In this document: piece after piece, positions 42,825 to 51,616 of the stretch
How the letters are laid out: the number at the start of each line of letters is the position of its first letter
Numbering within the stretch: position 1 is the first letter of the stretch
From: Rhodospirillales bacterium
Lineage (GTDB): Bacteria; Pseudomonadota; Alphaproteobacteria; Rhodospirillales; Defluviicoccaceae
Assembly (NCBI GenBank): GCA_016710335.1
Contig: JADJXQ010000003.1
Location: 248,001 to 312,000 of the forward strand
Length of the DNA: 64,000 bases
Direction: 5' to 3'
Translations under genes and position numbers: made by a program
Notes under the pieces: generated by a model
Told to the model about the DNA's origin: nothing
The model's input: the letters and a program-made list of their open reading frames with translations, nothing else
Databases searched by the model: none

Positions 42825-43627
42825 GCCGGCAGCGGCCGTTTGGCGATGAAGGCGTCGACCCCGGCCTGGGCATCTTCGCCCATCATGTTGCAGGTCATGG
42901 TCTCGCTGGCGGCTTCATAAGCTGCTTCCAGTCCCATCTCCAACTGCTTGTAGAAAAGTTGTTTTCCGAGGCTGACAGCAAATGGCGACTTGGCGGCGAT
43001 GGCGCCGGCGAGATCCGCGACCGCCTGGTCCAAGGCGTCCGCCGCCACGACCCGGTTGACGAGCCCGTAGTGACGGGCGGTCGGGGCGTCGATGAAGTCC
43101 CCGGTCAGCAGCATCTCCATGGCGACCTTGCGGGGGAGCTTGCGGCTCAGCGCCACCATCGGCGTCGAGCAGAACAGGCCGAGATTGACTCCGGAGACCG
43201 CGAAGCGGGCCTGTTCGGCGGCCACCGCCAAGTCGGAAGAGGCGACGAGCTGGCATCCGGCGGCGGTGGCGATGCCGTGAATGCGGGCGATGACCGGCTG
43301 CGGGATGCGGGTCAAGGTCATCATCACGCGCCCGCACTGCTCGAACAGAGCCTTCATGGAGTCCCGATCCGGCGTCTCGCGCATCTCCTTGAGGTCGTGG
43401 CCGGCGCAAAATGCCTTGCCGGCGCCGGCGAGCACCACGACACGCACGCCGGGATCCGCCGCGATGGCGTCCAACTGCTGCTGCAGAGATGTCAGCAGCG
43501 CCCGGGACAAGGCGTTGAATTGGCTCGGGCGATTGAGGGTAAGCGTGGCGATGCCGTCGCGGTCCTCGCGCAGCAACACGCCGGGTTCCGCGCCGGCGGC
43601 ATTTCGTTCGACAACAGGCGCATCCAT
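42809..43627 (-). CDS. Enoyl-CoA hydratase/isomerase family protein
   Basis: The 272-residue crotonase-fold enzyme has FNALSRALLTSLQQQLD, the oxyanion-hole motif AGAGKAFCAGHDLKEMRE and the CoA-binding HGIATAAGCQLVASSDLAVA. The second oxyanion element is in RFAVSGVNLGLFCSTPMVAL. The conserved Glu pair of true hydratases (position 164 in rat) is not obvious in GVNLGLFCSTP, so it may be an isomerase or another crotonase. ATG at 43627 has GAGGAG about 10 bases upstream. Its last 16 bp overlap the CoA-binding gene. Confidence 0.9.
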   Translation of the reverse strand: MDAPVVERNAAGAEPGVLLREDRDGIATLTLNRPSQFNALSRALLTSLQQQLDAIAADPGVRVVVLAGAGKAFCAGHDLKEMRETPDRDSMKALFEQCGRVMMTLTRIPQPVIARIHGIATAAGCQLVASSDLAVAAEQARFAVSGVNLGLFCSTPMVALSRKLPRKVAMEMLLTGDFIDAPTARHYGLVNRVVAADALDQAVADLAGAIAAKSPFAVSLGKQLFYKQLEMGLEAAYEAASETMTCNMMGEDAQAGVDAFIAKRPLPAWTGR

Positions 43628-43752
43628 GGCCGTGCGCTCCTCTTCAGGGTGATGAAAAAGCAGAAGCAAATTGACGTTAACGTAGAGGTTACCTAGCCTG
43701 CCTGTGACCCACTTTCAACGGCGGGGCGGCCTTGAGATCAGAGGCAGGCGCG

Positions 43753-44190
43753 GTGGCCAAAATCAGCGTAGAGGATTTCAATTCCATCCTGCGAGAAGAA
43801 GTCCCGTTCGCGCATCAGATGGGCATGAGCGCCGACCTCATCGGCAAGGGGACGGCGCGGCTGCGGCTGCCCTATCGCGTTTCGATGCTGCGGCCGGGCG
43901 GCACCATCGCCGGTCCGATGATGATGGCGCTGGCGGATGCCTGCATGTACGCGGTCGCACTTTCGGTGATCGGGCCGGTCAAGCTGGCGGTGACCACCAA
44001 TTTCAGCATCAATTTCCTGTTTCGCGCCAGCCCCGCGGATTTGCTTGCGGAAGGACGCCTTCTCAAGCTCGGCAAGCGCCTAGTGGTCATGGAGGTGACG
44101 GTCCATTCCGAAGGGCACAGCGAACCCGTCGCCCACGCCACCGGCACCTATTCCATCCCGCCGATGCAAGGCGGGAGCCCGGAGCCCTGA
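43753..44190 (+). CDS. PaaI-like hotdog-fold thioesterase
   Basis: The 145-residue protein has a single hotdog domain: LRPGGTIAGPMMMALADACMY, then KLAVTTNFSINFLFRA and VVMEVTVHSEGHSEPVAHATG. The Asp in ALADACMY is in the place of the PaaI catalytic Asp. It would hydrolyse acyl-CoA thioesters, substrate unknown. GTG at 43753 (MAKISVEDFN) is preferred because GAGGCAGG lies about 6 bases upstream; TTG at 43732 is possible. The DUF4170 gene follows after 28 bp. Confidence 0.85.
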   Translation: MAKISVEDFNSILREEVPFAHQMGMSADLIGKGTARLRLPYRVSMLRPGGTIAGPMMMALADACMYAVALSVIGPVKLAVTTNFSINFLFRASPADLLAEGRLLKLGKRLVVMEVTVHSEGHSEPVAHATGTYSIPPMQGGSPEP

Positions 44191-44218
44191 TTCCTTAGCC
44201 TTCGTCGGAGCAGAAGCC

Positions 44219-44449
44219 ATGGACAAGCCACTGTTGCATCTGGTGTTCGGCGGTCGCGTGCGCGATCCGCGCGGGGTCGATTTCGTGGACACAGGGAGCC
44301 TCGATATCGTCGGCATCTATCCGGGTTACGCCGAGGCGCTGAAGGCCTGGCAGGGCGTGAGCCGCAAGACCATCGATTATGCCGATATCAAGTACGTCAT
44401 CGTCCACCTGCATCGTCTGCTTGAGCCGGACGCGGACGAGGACGGCTGA
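44219..44449 (+). CDS. DUF4170 domain-containing protein
   Basis: The 76-residue protein matches the alphaproteobacterial DUF4170 family: LHLVFGGRVRDPRGVDFVD, then IVGIYPGYAEALKAWQGV and the C-terminal YVIVHLHRLLEP. The function is unknown; the fold is predicted as a small alpha/beta domain. ATG at 44219 follows GGAGCAGAAGCC. It lies just after the thioesterase gene and ends 3 bp before the convergent thrH stop. Confidence 0.85.
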   Translation: MDKPLLHLVFGGRVRDPRGVDFVDTGSLDIVGIYPGYAEALKAWQGVSRKTIDYADIKYVIVHLHRLLEPDADEDG

Positions 44450-44452
44450 GGC

Positions 44453-45064
44453 TCAATCGGCGTCGGCGTGGGGGGCGACGATCGCGGCTGCCAGCCCGCC
44501 ATAGTCGCGGAAGTGCGGGTACTGGGGGAACTCACGGATGACGGTGTCGGGAGCGCGGAACAGGATGCCGCGGTCGGCAGCGGCGAGCATGGTGGTGTCG
44601 TTGTACGAATCGCCGACCGCCGTCACCCGGAAGCGCAGGCTGCGGAACGCCTCGACGGCGAGGCGCTTGTGGTCCCGGAGGCGAAGCGTGTAGCCGACGA
44701 TGTGGTCGGCATGGTCCACGTTCAGCCGGTGGCAGAACAGCGTCGGCCAGCCGAGCTGATTCATCAGCGGCGCCGCGAACTGGGTGAACGTGTCCGACAA
44801 TATGACCACCGGCCCGCGCCGGCGGAGACCGTCCAAGAACTCGGCCGCCCCCGGCAGCGGCTCCATGTCGTGGATCACCGCCTGGATGTCGGCCAACGTC
44901 AGGCCATGCTTGCCCAATAGTTCCAGGCGATGCTGCATCAGGGTGTCGTAGTCGGGGATGTCGCGGGTGGTGAGGGCGAGGCCGTCGACGCCGGAGACGC
45001 GGGCGACATTGATCCACACTTCCGGAACCAGGACCCCTTCCAGGTCGAGACAGACGAGTTGCAC
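44453..45064 (-). CDS. thrH: Bifunctional phosphoserine phosphatase/homoserine phosphotransferase ThrH
   Basis: The 203-residue HAD-superfamily enzyme. Motif I is CLDLEGVLVPEVWINVA with the nucleophile Asp (DLEG replaces the usual DxDG, as in ThrH); motif II ILSDTFTQ, motif III Lys in RDHKRLAVEA, and motif IV AVGDSYNDTTML. ThrH dephosphorylates phosphoserine and can phosphorylate homoserine. GTG at 45064 is the start (MQLVCLDLEG). It is convergent with the DUF4170 gene and has no serA or thr neighbours. Confidence 0.92.
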   Translation of the reverse strand: MQLVCLDLEGVLVPEVWINVARVSGVDGLALTTRDIPDYDTLMQHRLELLGKHGLTLADIQAVIHDMEPLPGAAEFLDGLRRRGPVVILSDTFTQFAAPLMNQLGWPTLFCHRLNVDHADHIVGYTLRLRDHKRLAVEAFRSLRFRVTAVGDSYNDTTMLAAADRGILFRAPDTVIREFPQYPHFRDYGGLAAAIVAPHADAD

Positions 45065-45202
45065 GGATCACCGCCCTCGTATCGGCGCAGCCATGGGTGG
45101 CAGCCCTCATCGTTGACGCGCCCGCCGAGTGCAGCCGCGTGCCGGGCGGTATAGACCGCGATCCGCGGTCTGCGCAAATCCCTTGTTTCGAAGCCTCCGG
45201 AG

Positions 45203-45865
45203 TCAAGACCGGCGGAAGGCGACCAGGTCCTTGAACACGTCCTCGAACATTGCCGGGGTCAATCTGCCCGTATTGGTGTTCTGCCGCGAGCAGTGATAGC
45301 TGGCGGCGAGATCGATACCGCATGGCAATCGGTAGCGGACGCCGTGTGCGAAGGGATGCTCTTTGCGGCTTAGACCGAGCGCCGCCAGCACCGCGTCGTG
45401 GGCGACGGCGCCGAGGGCGGCGATGGCTTGCAGGCGGGGGAGGGCGTTGATCTCGGCATAGAGGTACGGGCGGCAGGCGGCGATCTCCGCCGGGGTCGGT
45501 TTGTTGGCGGGGGGCACGCAGCGCACTGCATTAGTGATGCGGCAGCCGACCAGAGAGAGGCCGTCATCGCTGCGGGCGTCGTAGTCGCCGGCCGCGAGAC
45601 CGAAGCGGATCAGCGTCCGGTACAGCAGATTGCCGGCGAAGTCACCGGTGAACGGACGCCCGGTGCGGTTGGCGCCGCGCAATCCCGGCGCAAGCCCCAC
45701 GATCAGCAGCCACACCTCGCTGCTCCCGGGAGCCGGTTTGAAGGACGCCACCGGCGCGTTGTGCCACTGCGGATGCAGCGCGCGATTGGCGTCTCGGAAC
45801 GCAACGAGCCTCGGGCAGCGCGGACATTCACGGCCCGGCTCGATCGCGTCGGCCTCGACGGACAT
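45203..45865 (-). CDS. Family 5 uracil-DNA glycosylase-like protein (UDGb)
   Basis: A 220-residue DNA-repair enzyme. The iron-sulfur-associated Cys pair ECPRCPRLVAF at the N-terminus, the active-site region IVGLAPGLRGANRTGRPFTGD (GLAPG motif without the catalytic Asp of UDG family 1) and the C-terminal SYHCSRQNTNTGRLT point to UDG family 5. The enzyme removes uracil and hypoxanthine from DNA. Other Fe-S cysteines are in GCRITNAVRCVPP. ATG at 45865 is chosen; GTG at 45868 is just before it. The gene lies between thrH and the NYN gene, both on the same strand. Confidence 0.88.
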   Translation of the reverse strand: MSVEADAIEPGRECPRCPRLVAFRDANRALHPQWHNAPVASFKPAPGSSEVWLLIVGLAPGLRGANRTGRPFTGDFAGNLLYRTLIRFGLAAGDYDARSDDGLSLVGCRITNAVRCVPPANKPTPAEIAACRPYLYAEINALPRLQAIAALGAVAHDAVLAALGLSRKEHPFAHGVRYRLPCGIDLAASYHCSRQNTNTGRLTPAMFEDVFKDLVAFRRS

Positions 45866-45889
45866 CACCGGCGGACGGCGTCGCCGTGG

Positions 45890-46549
45890 TCAGACTTCCT
45901 CGTACAAGCCCTGGGGCTTGCGGTTGCCATTCGGCTCCTCGCCCCCGTCGTCGTCGATGGGCGCCTGATGGTGGCGAGCGGCGCTGCCGTGACGGTCCGT
46001 CTGGCGGTCGTCGCGGCCAGGCAGGGTTCGCTCGATGCTCGCCTGCAGATCCACCAGTTCGACGAAATGATCGGCCTGGCGCCGCAGCTCATCCGCCACC
46101 ATCGGCGGTTGCGAGCGAATGGTGCTGACCACGGTTACACGCACCCCCCGCCGCTGCACCGCCTCGACCAGCCGCCTGAAGTCGCCGTCACCGGAGAACA
46201 GCACCACGTGGTCGAGGTGCACGGCCATCTCCAGCACGTCAATGGCCAGCTCGATGTCCATGTTGCCCTTGACCTTGCGGCGGCCGGCAGCGTCGGTGAA
46301 TTCCTTGGTCGCCTTGGTGACCACGGTGTAGCCGTTGTAGTCGAGCCAGTCGATCAACGGGCGGATCGGCGAGTATTCCTGATCCTCGACAAGCGCCGTG
46401 TAGTAAAACGCGCGGATGAGGTGGCCCCTGCTCGCGAAGACCTCAAGCAACCGCTTGTAGTCGATATCGAAATTGAGAGCGCGCGCTGCCGCATACAGGT
46501 TGGAGCCATCAATGAACAGAGCCAACCGTTCTTGTGGATAAAACACCAT
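45890..46549 (-). CDS. NYN domain (LabA/DUF88-like) protein
   Basis: The 219-residue protein has a PIN-like NYN domain across residues 8-160: RLALFIDGSNLYAAARAL with the first catalytic Asp, KGNMDIELAIDVLEMA and FSGDGDFRRLVEAVQ with the acidic cluster. NYN proteins are predicted RNases or RNA-binding. The last 45 residues, starting at about DDRQTDRHGS, are charged and probably disordered. In Rhodospirillales and relatives it commonly precedes folK and rpoZ, as here. ATG at 46549. Confidence 0.88.
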   Translation of the reverse strand: MVFYPQERLALFIDGSNLYAAARALNFDIDYKRLLEVFASRGHLIRAFYYTALVEDQEYSPIRPLIDWLDYNGYTVVTKATKEFTDAAGRRKVKGNMDIELAIDVLEMAVHLDHVVLFSGDGDFRRLVEAVQRRGVRVTVVSTIRSQPPMVADELRRQADHFVELVDLQASIERTLPGRDDRQTDRHGSAARHHQAPIDDDGGEEPNGNRKPQGLYEEV

Positions 46550-46740
46550 CGATCATATCCTTTTTCGCGAACCGCGGCGACCGGGACATGAACTGCCCGG
46601 CCAAAGGTACGGCGTGAAACACCGGCGCGGCGATCGCTGTTACAGAAATGTTCTGATAACCTAGGGAGGCGGTCTCAGCGGCGCAAGAGCATATCAGGCG
46701 AGCCTGGCAGGCCGGCGAGGGCCAAGCGACAGCGAGGGGT

Positions 46741-47285
46741 TTGAAATTGACGGGCATTTATATCGGCATCGGGGCGAACCTCCCCAGTCCCCGGCACGGT
46801 CCGCCGCTCGCCACCTGCCGCGCTGCCGTTGCGGCCATCGCCAACCGGGAGGTGACGGTGGTGCAATGCTCGCGATGGTACCGCAGTTCGCCGGTGCCGC
46901 CATCCGATCAGCCTTCGTTCATCAACGGCGTGATGGCCGTGTCGACGGCCCTTGCGCCGCCGGCATTGCTGGCGCTGCTGCACGGCATCGAAGCCGAATT
47001 CGGGCGCACCCGGACTTTCCCTGGCGCCGCTCGCGTGCTGGACCTGGATTTGCTCGCCTACGACGACCGAGTGACCGATTCGGCCGCCGGCGTGGCGCTT
47101 CCCATCCGCGCCTGCACGAGCGGGCGTTCGTTCTGAGGCCGTTGGCGGAACTGGCGCCGCACTGGCGGCATCCGGCGACCGGCGTCGTGATCGCGGATCT
47201 CCTGACCGCACTCCCGCCCGGCCAAAGCGTGGAGCCGTTGCCGGAAGACGTCCGCGACCATCGGGAGGATGATCATGCGCCTTGA
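46741..47285 (+). pseudogene. folK: folK (HPPK) interrupted by a one-base frameshift
   Basis: FolK makes the pyrophosphorylated pterin for folate synthesis. The first frame gives IYIGIGANLPSPRHGPP, then RSSPVPPSDQPSFINGVM and the signature RVLDLDLLAYDD, ending at 47136. The expected continuation HPRLHERAFVLRPLAELAPHW is in another frame, from 47103 to the stop at 47283. The join is at CTTCCCATCC (47098-47107): one C fewer than the expected CCCC run. Without the slip the protein would be about 180 residues, the family size. Either a sequencing error or a real inactivating deletion; no slippery heptamer supports programmed frameshifting. The probable start is TTG at 46747 or 46741, with GAGGGG upstream. 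Confidence 0.85.
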
Positions 47286-47335
47286 GTCGGGGGCAGCTGC
47301 ATCCTATATTTTGGTATTCTGCCGCGCCGGTTCTT

Positions 47336-47365
47336 GACACCTGCCATCTCGACACCTGCCATCTC
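47336..47365. repeat. 15-bp tandem repeat upstream of rpoZ
   Basis: GACACCTGCCATCTC is present twice in direct tandem (47336-47350 and 47351-47365), 45 bp upstream of the rpoZ ATG. It follows CTTGACAC, so it sits in the likely promoter or leader of rpoZ. A recent duplication or an operator pair are both possible. Confidence 0.7.
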
Positions 47366-47409
47366 GGTGAAGGCAGGCGATTTTCGGCATCCTCTTTTGG
47401 AGTAACCGT

Positions 47410-47928
47410 ATGGCCCGCGTTACCGTCGAAGACTGCGTCCAACGTGTTCCCAACCGATTCGATCTGGTCATGCTCGCGGCGCAGCGGGCGCGGAACATCG
47501 GCGCCGGCGCAACCTTGACCGTCGATCGCGACAACGACAGGAACCCCGTCGTCGCGCTCCGGGAGATTGCGGACGGAACGATCGCCTTGAAGGAGCTCGA
47601 GAACAACCTGGTGCAGAGCCTTCAGAAGGTGCCCGAGTTGGACGAACCGGAAGACGATAAGATGGACCTGGGCAAGCTGGAGCAGGAGTTGGCGTTTGAG
47701 CAAGGCTTGCAGGCGGCGTTCGACGATGCCGATGCCGACGAGCTGCACGTCGATGATGATGACGGGGAAGAGAGCGATATCGAGGACGACGGGGAAGAAA
47801 GCGATATCGAGGACGACACGGATACGCCTGACATCGTTATCGAAGACGACGAGCCGGAGGAAGCCGGCGGCGACGGAAGCGGGGAGCCCGACGGCGACGG
47901 AAGCAGAGAGCCCGACGACGAGCTTTAA
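47410..47928 (+). CDS. rpoZ: RNA polymerase omega subunit with extended acidic tail
   Basis: The N-terminal 80 residues are a normal omega subunit: [20 protein letters not shown], then [15 protein letters not shown] and [14 protein letters not shown]. The rest, to residue 172, is a strongly acidic tail: a 9-residue unit DGEESDIED appears twice in tandem, and [16 protein letters not shown] is a second duplicated unit. Alphaproteobacterial omega is usually 85-130 residues, so the tail is long. ATG at 47410. Omega helps assemble the core enzyme and contributes to (p)ppGpp sensing; the next gene is the rel synthetase. The coding repeats suggest replication slippage. Confidence 0.93.
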   Translation: MARVTVEDCVQRVPNRFDLVMLAAQRARNIGAGATLTVDRDNDRNPVVALREIADGTIALKELENNLVQSLQKVPELDEPEDDKMDLGKLEQELAFEQGLQAAFDDADADELHVDDDDGEESDIEDDGEESDIEDDTDTPDIVIEDDEPEEAGGDGSGEPDGDGSREPDDEL

Positions 47929-48090
47929 AGTGATTCCGATGCCGGACGCGTCACGAACGGTGTGGGGTGACGATCGAGGTTGATGGAATTTGAGTCGGGC
48001 CCGGCGGCAGCACGGTGTGAGGCATCCTGACAGGAATCACCATCGGATGGTGAAACAGGCGGGCCCGTGGGGGCATGAGCGCGACCCGAG

Positions 48091-50241
48091 ATGATCCGGC
48101 AGTTCGAGCTTGTTGAGAAGATCAAGGCTTACGATCCGGAGGCCGACGAGGACCTGCTCAATCGCGCCTATGTCTTTGCAATGAAGGCCCACGGCTCGCA
48201 GACGCGGGCCTCGGGCGATCCTTATTTTTCCCATCCCCTCGAAGTCGCCGGCGTGCTGGCCCGTTACCGGCTCGATTGCGCGACCATTGCCACGGCGCTG
48301 CTCCACGACACCATCGAGGACACCGAGGCTTCGCTAGGCGACATCCATAAGCTCTTCGGCGCCGAAGTGGCGCGCCTGGTCGATGGCGTCACCAAACTGA
48401 CGCGCATCGAGCTGCAGTCCGAACATACCAAGCAGGCCGAAAACCTGCGGAAGCTCGTGCTGGCCATGTCCCAGGACATCCGCGTGCTGTTGGTCAAGCT
48501 CGCGGACCGGCTGCACAACATGCGCACCCTGCCGTCCATCGACAACGCCGCCAAGCGGCGGCGGATCGCGCACGAGACCATGGACATCTACGCGCCGCTC
48601 GCCGAGCGCATCGGTATGCACGAGATGCAGAACGAGTTGGAGGACCTCGCATTCGCCGAGATCAACCCGGAAGCCCGCAACTCCATCATGGCCCGGCTCA
48701 ACTTCCTCCGCGACCAGTCGGGCGACCTCATCTCGCGCATCGTCCAGGAGCTGCGCGCCACGTTCGCCGCGGGAGGATTGCGGGCCGCGGTGATGGGGCG
48801 GGAAAAGACGCCGTATTCGGTATGGCGCAAGATGCAGCGCAAGAACGTCGGCTTCGAACAGCTCTCCGACATCATGGCGTTCCGCGTCATCGTCGCCAGC
48901 GTGGAGGACTGCTACCGCGCCCTCGGCATCGTCCACGCCGCCTATTCCGTCATTCCCGGCCGCTTCAAGGACTACCTGTCGACCCCCAAGCCCAACGGCT
49001 ACAAGTCGCTGCACACCGGTGTCATCGGCCCGGAGAACCAGCGCATCGAGCTGCAGATGCGCACCCGCGAGCTGCACGAAGTCGCCGAGTACGGCGTCGC
49101 GGCGCACTGGATGTACAAGCAGAGCCTCGACCTCACCGACGGCAAGCAGTACCGCTGGGTGCGGGAACTGCTCGACATCGTCGAGCATGCCTCGGGGCCG
49201 GAGGAGTTCCTCGAGCACACGCGCCTCGAGATGTTTCAGGACCAGGTGTTCTGCTTCACGCCCAGGGGCGACCTCATCAGCCTGCCGAACGGGGCGACGC
49301 CGGTGGACTTTGCCTACGCCGTGCACTCCGAGATCGGCGACACCTGTGTCGGCGCCAAGATCAATGGCCGCCTCAGGCCGCTGCGCACCCTGCTCAGCAA
49401 CGGCGACCAGGTGGACATCGTCACGTCCAAGGCGCAGTCGCCGTCGCCGACCTGGGAGCGCTTCGTCGTTACCGGCAAGGCGCGCGCCCGGATCCGCCGT
49501 TACATCCGCTCGAAGGAGCGCGAGCAGTATCTCCAACTCGGCCGCTCCCTCGTGCAGCGGGCGTTCCGGGAGGAAGGCTACGAGTACTATGACAAGGCGC
49601 TCGAGGGGGTGCTCAAGAACTTCAAGCAGGCGACGATCGAGGATCTCCTGGCCCAGGTCGGCGCCGGCTACATCACTGCCCGCACCGTCATCGAGGCTGT
49701 GTTCCCGGGAATCCGCAAGCCCAAGAGCTTCTATGAAAAGGTCGTGCCGCTCAGGGTGCGACATCGCCGCGTCCGCAAGGACCCCGAGCCGGCGCTGCCG
49801 ATCCGCGGCCTTATCCCGGGCATGGCGATGCATTTCGCCGGCTGCTGTCATCCACTGCCGGGCGACCGCATCGTCGGTATCGTCACCACCGGCAAGGGTG
49901 TCACCATCCACACCATAGACTGCGAATCCCTCGACGCGTTCTCGGAGACGCCGGAGCGATGGATCGACGTTTCATGGGAGGCCAACAGCGATGACGGCAT
50001 CACCCACACCGGCCGCATCAATCTGTCGGTTCTGAACGAACCGGGGACTCTCGGCAGCCTCACATCCGTCATCGGCAAGAACGAGGGCAACATCACGAAT
50101 CTCAAGATGACCAACCGCACGCAGCAGTTCTTCGACATGCTGATCGACATCGAGGTGCGCGACGTGCGGCATCTGACCAACATCATCGCGGCGCTCAGGG
50201 CCAGTCCGGTCGTCAGCTCCGTCGACCGGGCCTACGGCTGA
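48091..50241 (+). CDS. rel: Bifunctional (p)ppGpp synthetase/hydrolase Rel/SpoT
   Basis: The 716-residue stringent-response enzyme has an HD hydrolase domain (LLHDTIEDTEAS at about residues 70-81, KLADRLHNMRTL) and a synthetase domain carrying GRFKDYLSTPKPNGYKSLHT. RFKD is the RXKD motif typical of bifunctional enzymes rather than the acidic EXDD of RelA. A TGS domain follows (CFTPRGDLISLPNGATPVDFAY), then a zinc-finger-like segment with FAGCCHPLPGDRI and a C-terminal ACT domain. ATG at 48091. rpoZ lies upstream, so two ppGpp-related genes are neighbours. Confidence 0.96.
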   Translation: MIRQFELVEKIKAYDPEADEDLLNRAYVFAMKAHGSQTRASGDPYFSHPLEVAGVLARYRLDCATIATALLHDTIEDTEASLGDIHKLFGAEVARLVDGVTKLTRIELQSEHTKQAENLRKLVLAMSQDIRVLLVKLADRLHNMRTLPSIDNAAKRRRIAHETMDIYAPLAERIGMHEMQNELEDLAFAEINPEARNSIMARLNFLRDQSGDLISRIVQELRATFAAGGLRAAVMGREKTPYSVWRKMQRKNVGFEQLSDIMAFRVIVASVEDCYRALGIVHAAYSVIPGRFKDYLSTPKPNGYKSLHTGVIGPENQRIELQMRTRELHEVAEYGVAAHWMYKQSLDLTDGKQYRWVRELLDIVEHASGPEEFLEHTRLEMFQDQVFCFTPRGDLISLPNGATPVDFAYAVHSEIGDTCVGAKINGRLRPLRTLLSNGDQVDIVTSKAQSPSPTWERFVVTGKARARIRRYIRSKEREQYLQLGRSLVQRAFREEGYEYYDKALEGVLKNFKQATIEDLLAQVGAGYITARTVIEAVFPGIRKPKSFYEKVVPLRVRHRRVRKDPEPALPIRGLIPGMAMHFAGCCHPLPGDRIVGIVTTGKGVTIHTIDCESLDAFSETPERWIDVSWEANSDDGITHTGRINLSVLNEPGTLGSLTSVIGKNEGNITNLKMTNRTQQFFDMLIDIEVRDVRHLTNIIAALRASPVVSSVDRAYG

Positions 50242-50274
50242 CCATCGGTTTCAGGGGGGAAGGGGCGACAAGCG

Positions 50275-51054
50275 ATGACGGAGCATCTGCGGCTCGGCAT
50301 CAACATCGACCACGTGGCGACACTGCGCAACGCACGCGGCGGCGCGCATCCGGACCCGCTGCGCGCAGCACAGCTGGCTATCTCCGCCGGCGCCGACGGC
50401 ATCACGGCGCACCTGCGGGAAGATCGCCGCCACATCACGGACGCCGACATGGCGGCGCTGGTGCGTGAGCTTCAGGCCCCCATCAACATGGAGATGGCGG
50501 CTACCGACGATATGCTGGCGATCGCTTTGCGGCTTCGCCCGCACGCCGTCTGCATTGTCCCGGAGAACCGCGCGGAACGGACGACGGAGGGCGGGCTTGA
50601 CGTGATCGCCGTCCGGCATGCGCTGACGCCGATCGTCGGCAAGCTGTGCGACGCCGGCATTCGGGTGTCGCTGTTCGTGGAGCCGTCCATCCCCCAACTC
50701 GACGCGGCGCTTGCAGTCGGCGCGCAGGTGGTGGAGCTTCACACTGGCGCCTACTGCGAGGCCGGCATCGATGCGCGCCCGGAGGAGCTGGCACGCCTCC
50801 GCGAGGCTGCAGTACATGCGCGGACGATTGGCCTCGAATGTCACGCCGGCCATGGCCTGACGTTTGCGACCGTCGGCGCCGTCGCCGCGCTGCCGCAGGT
50901 GGTGGAGTTCAACATCGGGCACTTCCTGGTCGGCGAGGCGGTCTTCATCGGCTTCGCAGCCGCCATTCGTGAGATGCGCCGGCGCATGGACGCGGCGCGC
51001 TCGCCTGCCGAGGATCACGGCGCGAAGTCCCTGCGCGCAGGTCGGACGCGATGA
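50275..51054 (+). CDS. pdxJ: Pyridoxine 5'-phosphate synthase
   Basis: PdxJ condenses 3-amino-2-oxopropyl phosphate with deoxyxylulose 5-phosphate to pyridoxine phosphate. The 259-residue TIM-barrel protein begins [19 protein letters not shown] with the active-site His and Arg, and shows [38 protein letters not shown] and [11 protein letters not shown]. The overlap with acpS (ATGA) is 4 bp. The order pdxJ-acpS-lepB-rnc-era is widespread in proteobacteria. Confidence 0.97.
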   Translation: MTEHLRLGINIDHVATLRNARGGAHPDPLRAAQLAISAGADGITAHLREDRRHITDADMAALVRELQAPINMEMAATDDMLAIALRLRPHAVCIVPENRAERTTEGGLDVIAVRHALTPIVGKLCDAGIRVSLFVEPSIPQLDAALAVGAQVVELHTGAYCEAGIDARPEELARLREAAVHARTIGLECHAGHGLTFATVGAVAALPQVVEFNIGHFLVGEAVFIGFAAAIREMRRRMDAARSPAEDHGAKSLRAGRTR

Positions 51055-51470
51055 TCATTGGAGTCGGCACCGATCTCCTTGACATTCGCCGTATCGAAAG
51101 AACCCTGGCGCGGTTCGGCGACCGCTTCTGCCAACGGGTGTTTACGGATCACGAGTGCCGGCGCTGCGACCGGCGCCTTCACCGGGCCGCCTGCTACGCC
51201 CAGCGCTACGCCGCCAAGGAGGCCTGCTCCAAGGCGCTCGGCACCGGGCTCCGCCGCGGCGTGTTCTGGCGCGACATGGCGGTCGACAATCTCGCCTCCG
51301 GCAAGCCGGTCATGACGCTGACCGGCGGGGCGCGACGCCGGCTCGAACACCTCACGCCCGGGGGAATGCGGGCGGCGATCGAGGTCACGTTGACCGACGA
51401 GTATCCGTTGGCCCAGGCGGTGGTCGTCATTTCGGCCGTGCCGGCGGGATCTGCGGAAATGGGAGGGTGA
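51051..51470 (+). CDS. acpS: Holo-[acyl-carrier-protein] synthase
   Basis: AcpS transfers the phosphopantetheine arm of CoA to acyl-carrier protein. The 139-residue protein starts [17 protein letters not shown], has the Asp of GTDLLD and the catalytic region [18 protein letters not shown] with Glu, and ends after [16 protein letters not shown]. The length is typical. The start overlaps the pdxJ stop by 4 bp. A long gap (146 bp) with a strong hairpin follows before lepB. Confidence 0.95.
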   Translation: MIIGVGTDLLDIRRIERTLARFGDRFCQRVFTDHECRRCDRRLHRAACYAQRYAAKEACSKALGTGLRRGVFWRDMAVDNLASGKPVMTLTGGARRRLEHLTPGGMRAAIEVTLTDEYPLAQAVVVISAVPAGSAEMGG

Positions 51471-51577
51471 AGGCCTTCCGGCGGTCGCCGCCGCGGGATC
51501 AGCGCGATACCGCCGCGGAACGGGCGGCTTGACAGGAACATCGGCGGCTGGCTTGATCGGGCGCCATATCGCGGCCC

Positions 51578-51601
51578 GTCGAGGGGCTCGCGCCCCTCGA
51601 C
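51578..51601 (+). promoter_or_regulatory. Perfect hairpin in the lepB leader
   Basis: GTCGAGGGGC (51578-51587), loop TCGC, GCCCCTCGAC (51592-51601): a 10-bp perfect stem with a 4-base loop. It lies 15 bp upstream of the lepB ATG at 51617, close to the likely ribosome-binding site AGGA. It has no U-run, so it is more likely a structured leader or processing site between acpS and lepB than an intrinsic terminator. Confidence 0.55.
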
Positions 51602-51616
51602 TGTGCAGGATCCCCC

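Noticed and set aside
42298..42873. N-terminal extension of the metY frame to 637 codons
   Set aside because: The extension overlaps the CoA-binding protein gene in another frame and is low complexity; the conserved start is at 42297.
47095..47110. Programmed ribosomal frameshift in folK
   Set aside because: No X-XXY-YYZ heptamer or downstream pseudoknot is evident at CTTCCCAT, and FolK is not known to use frameshifting.
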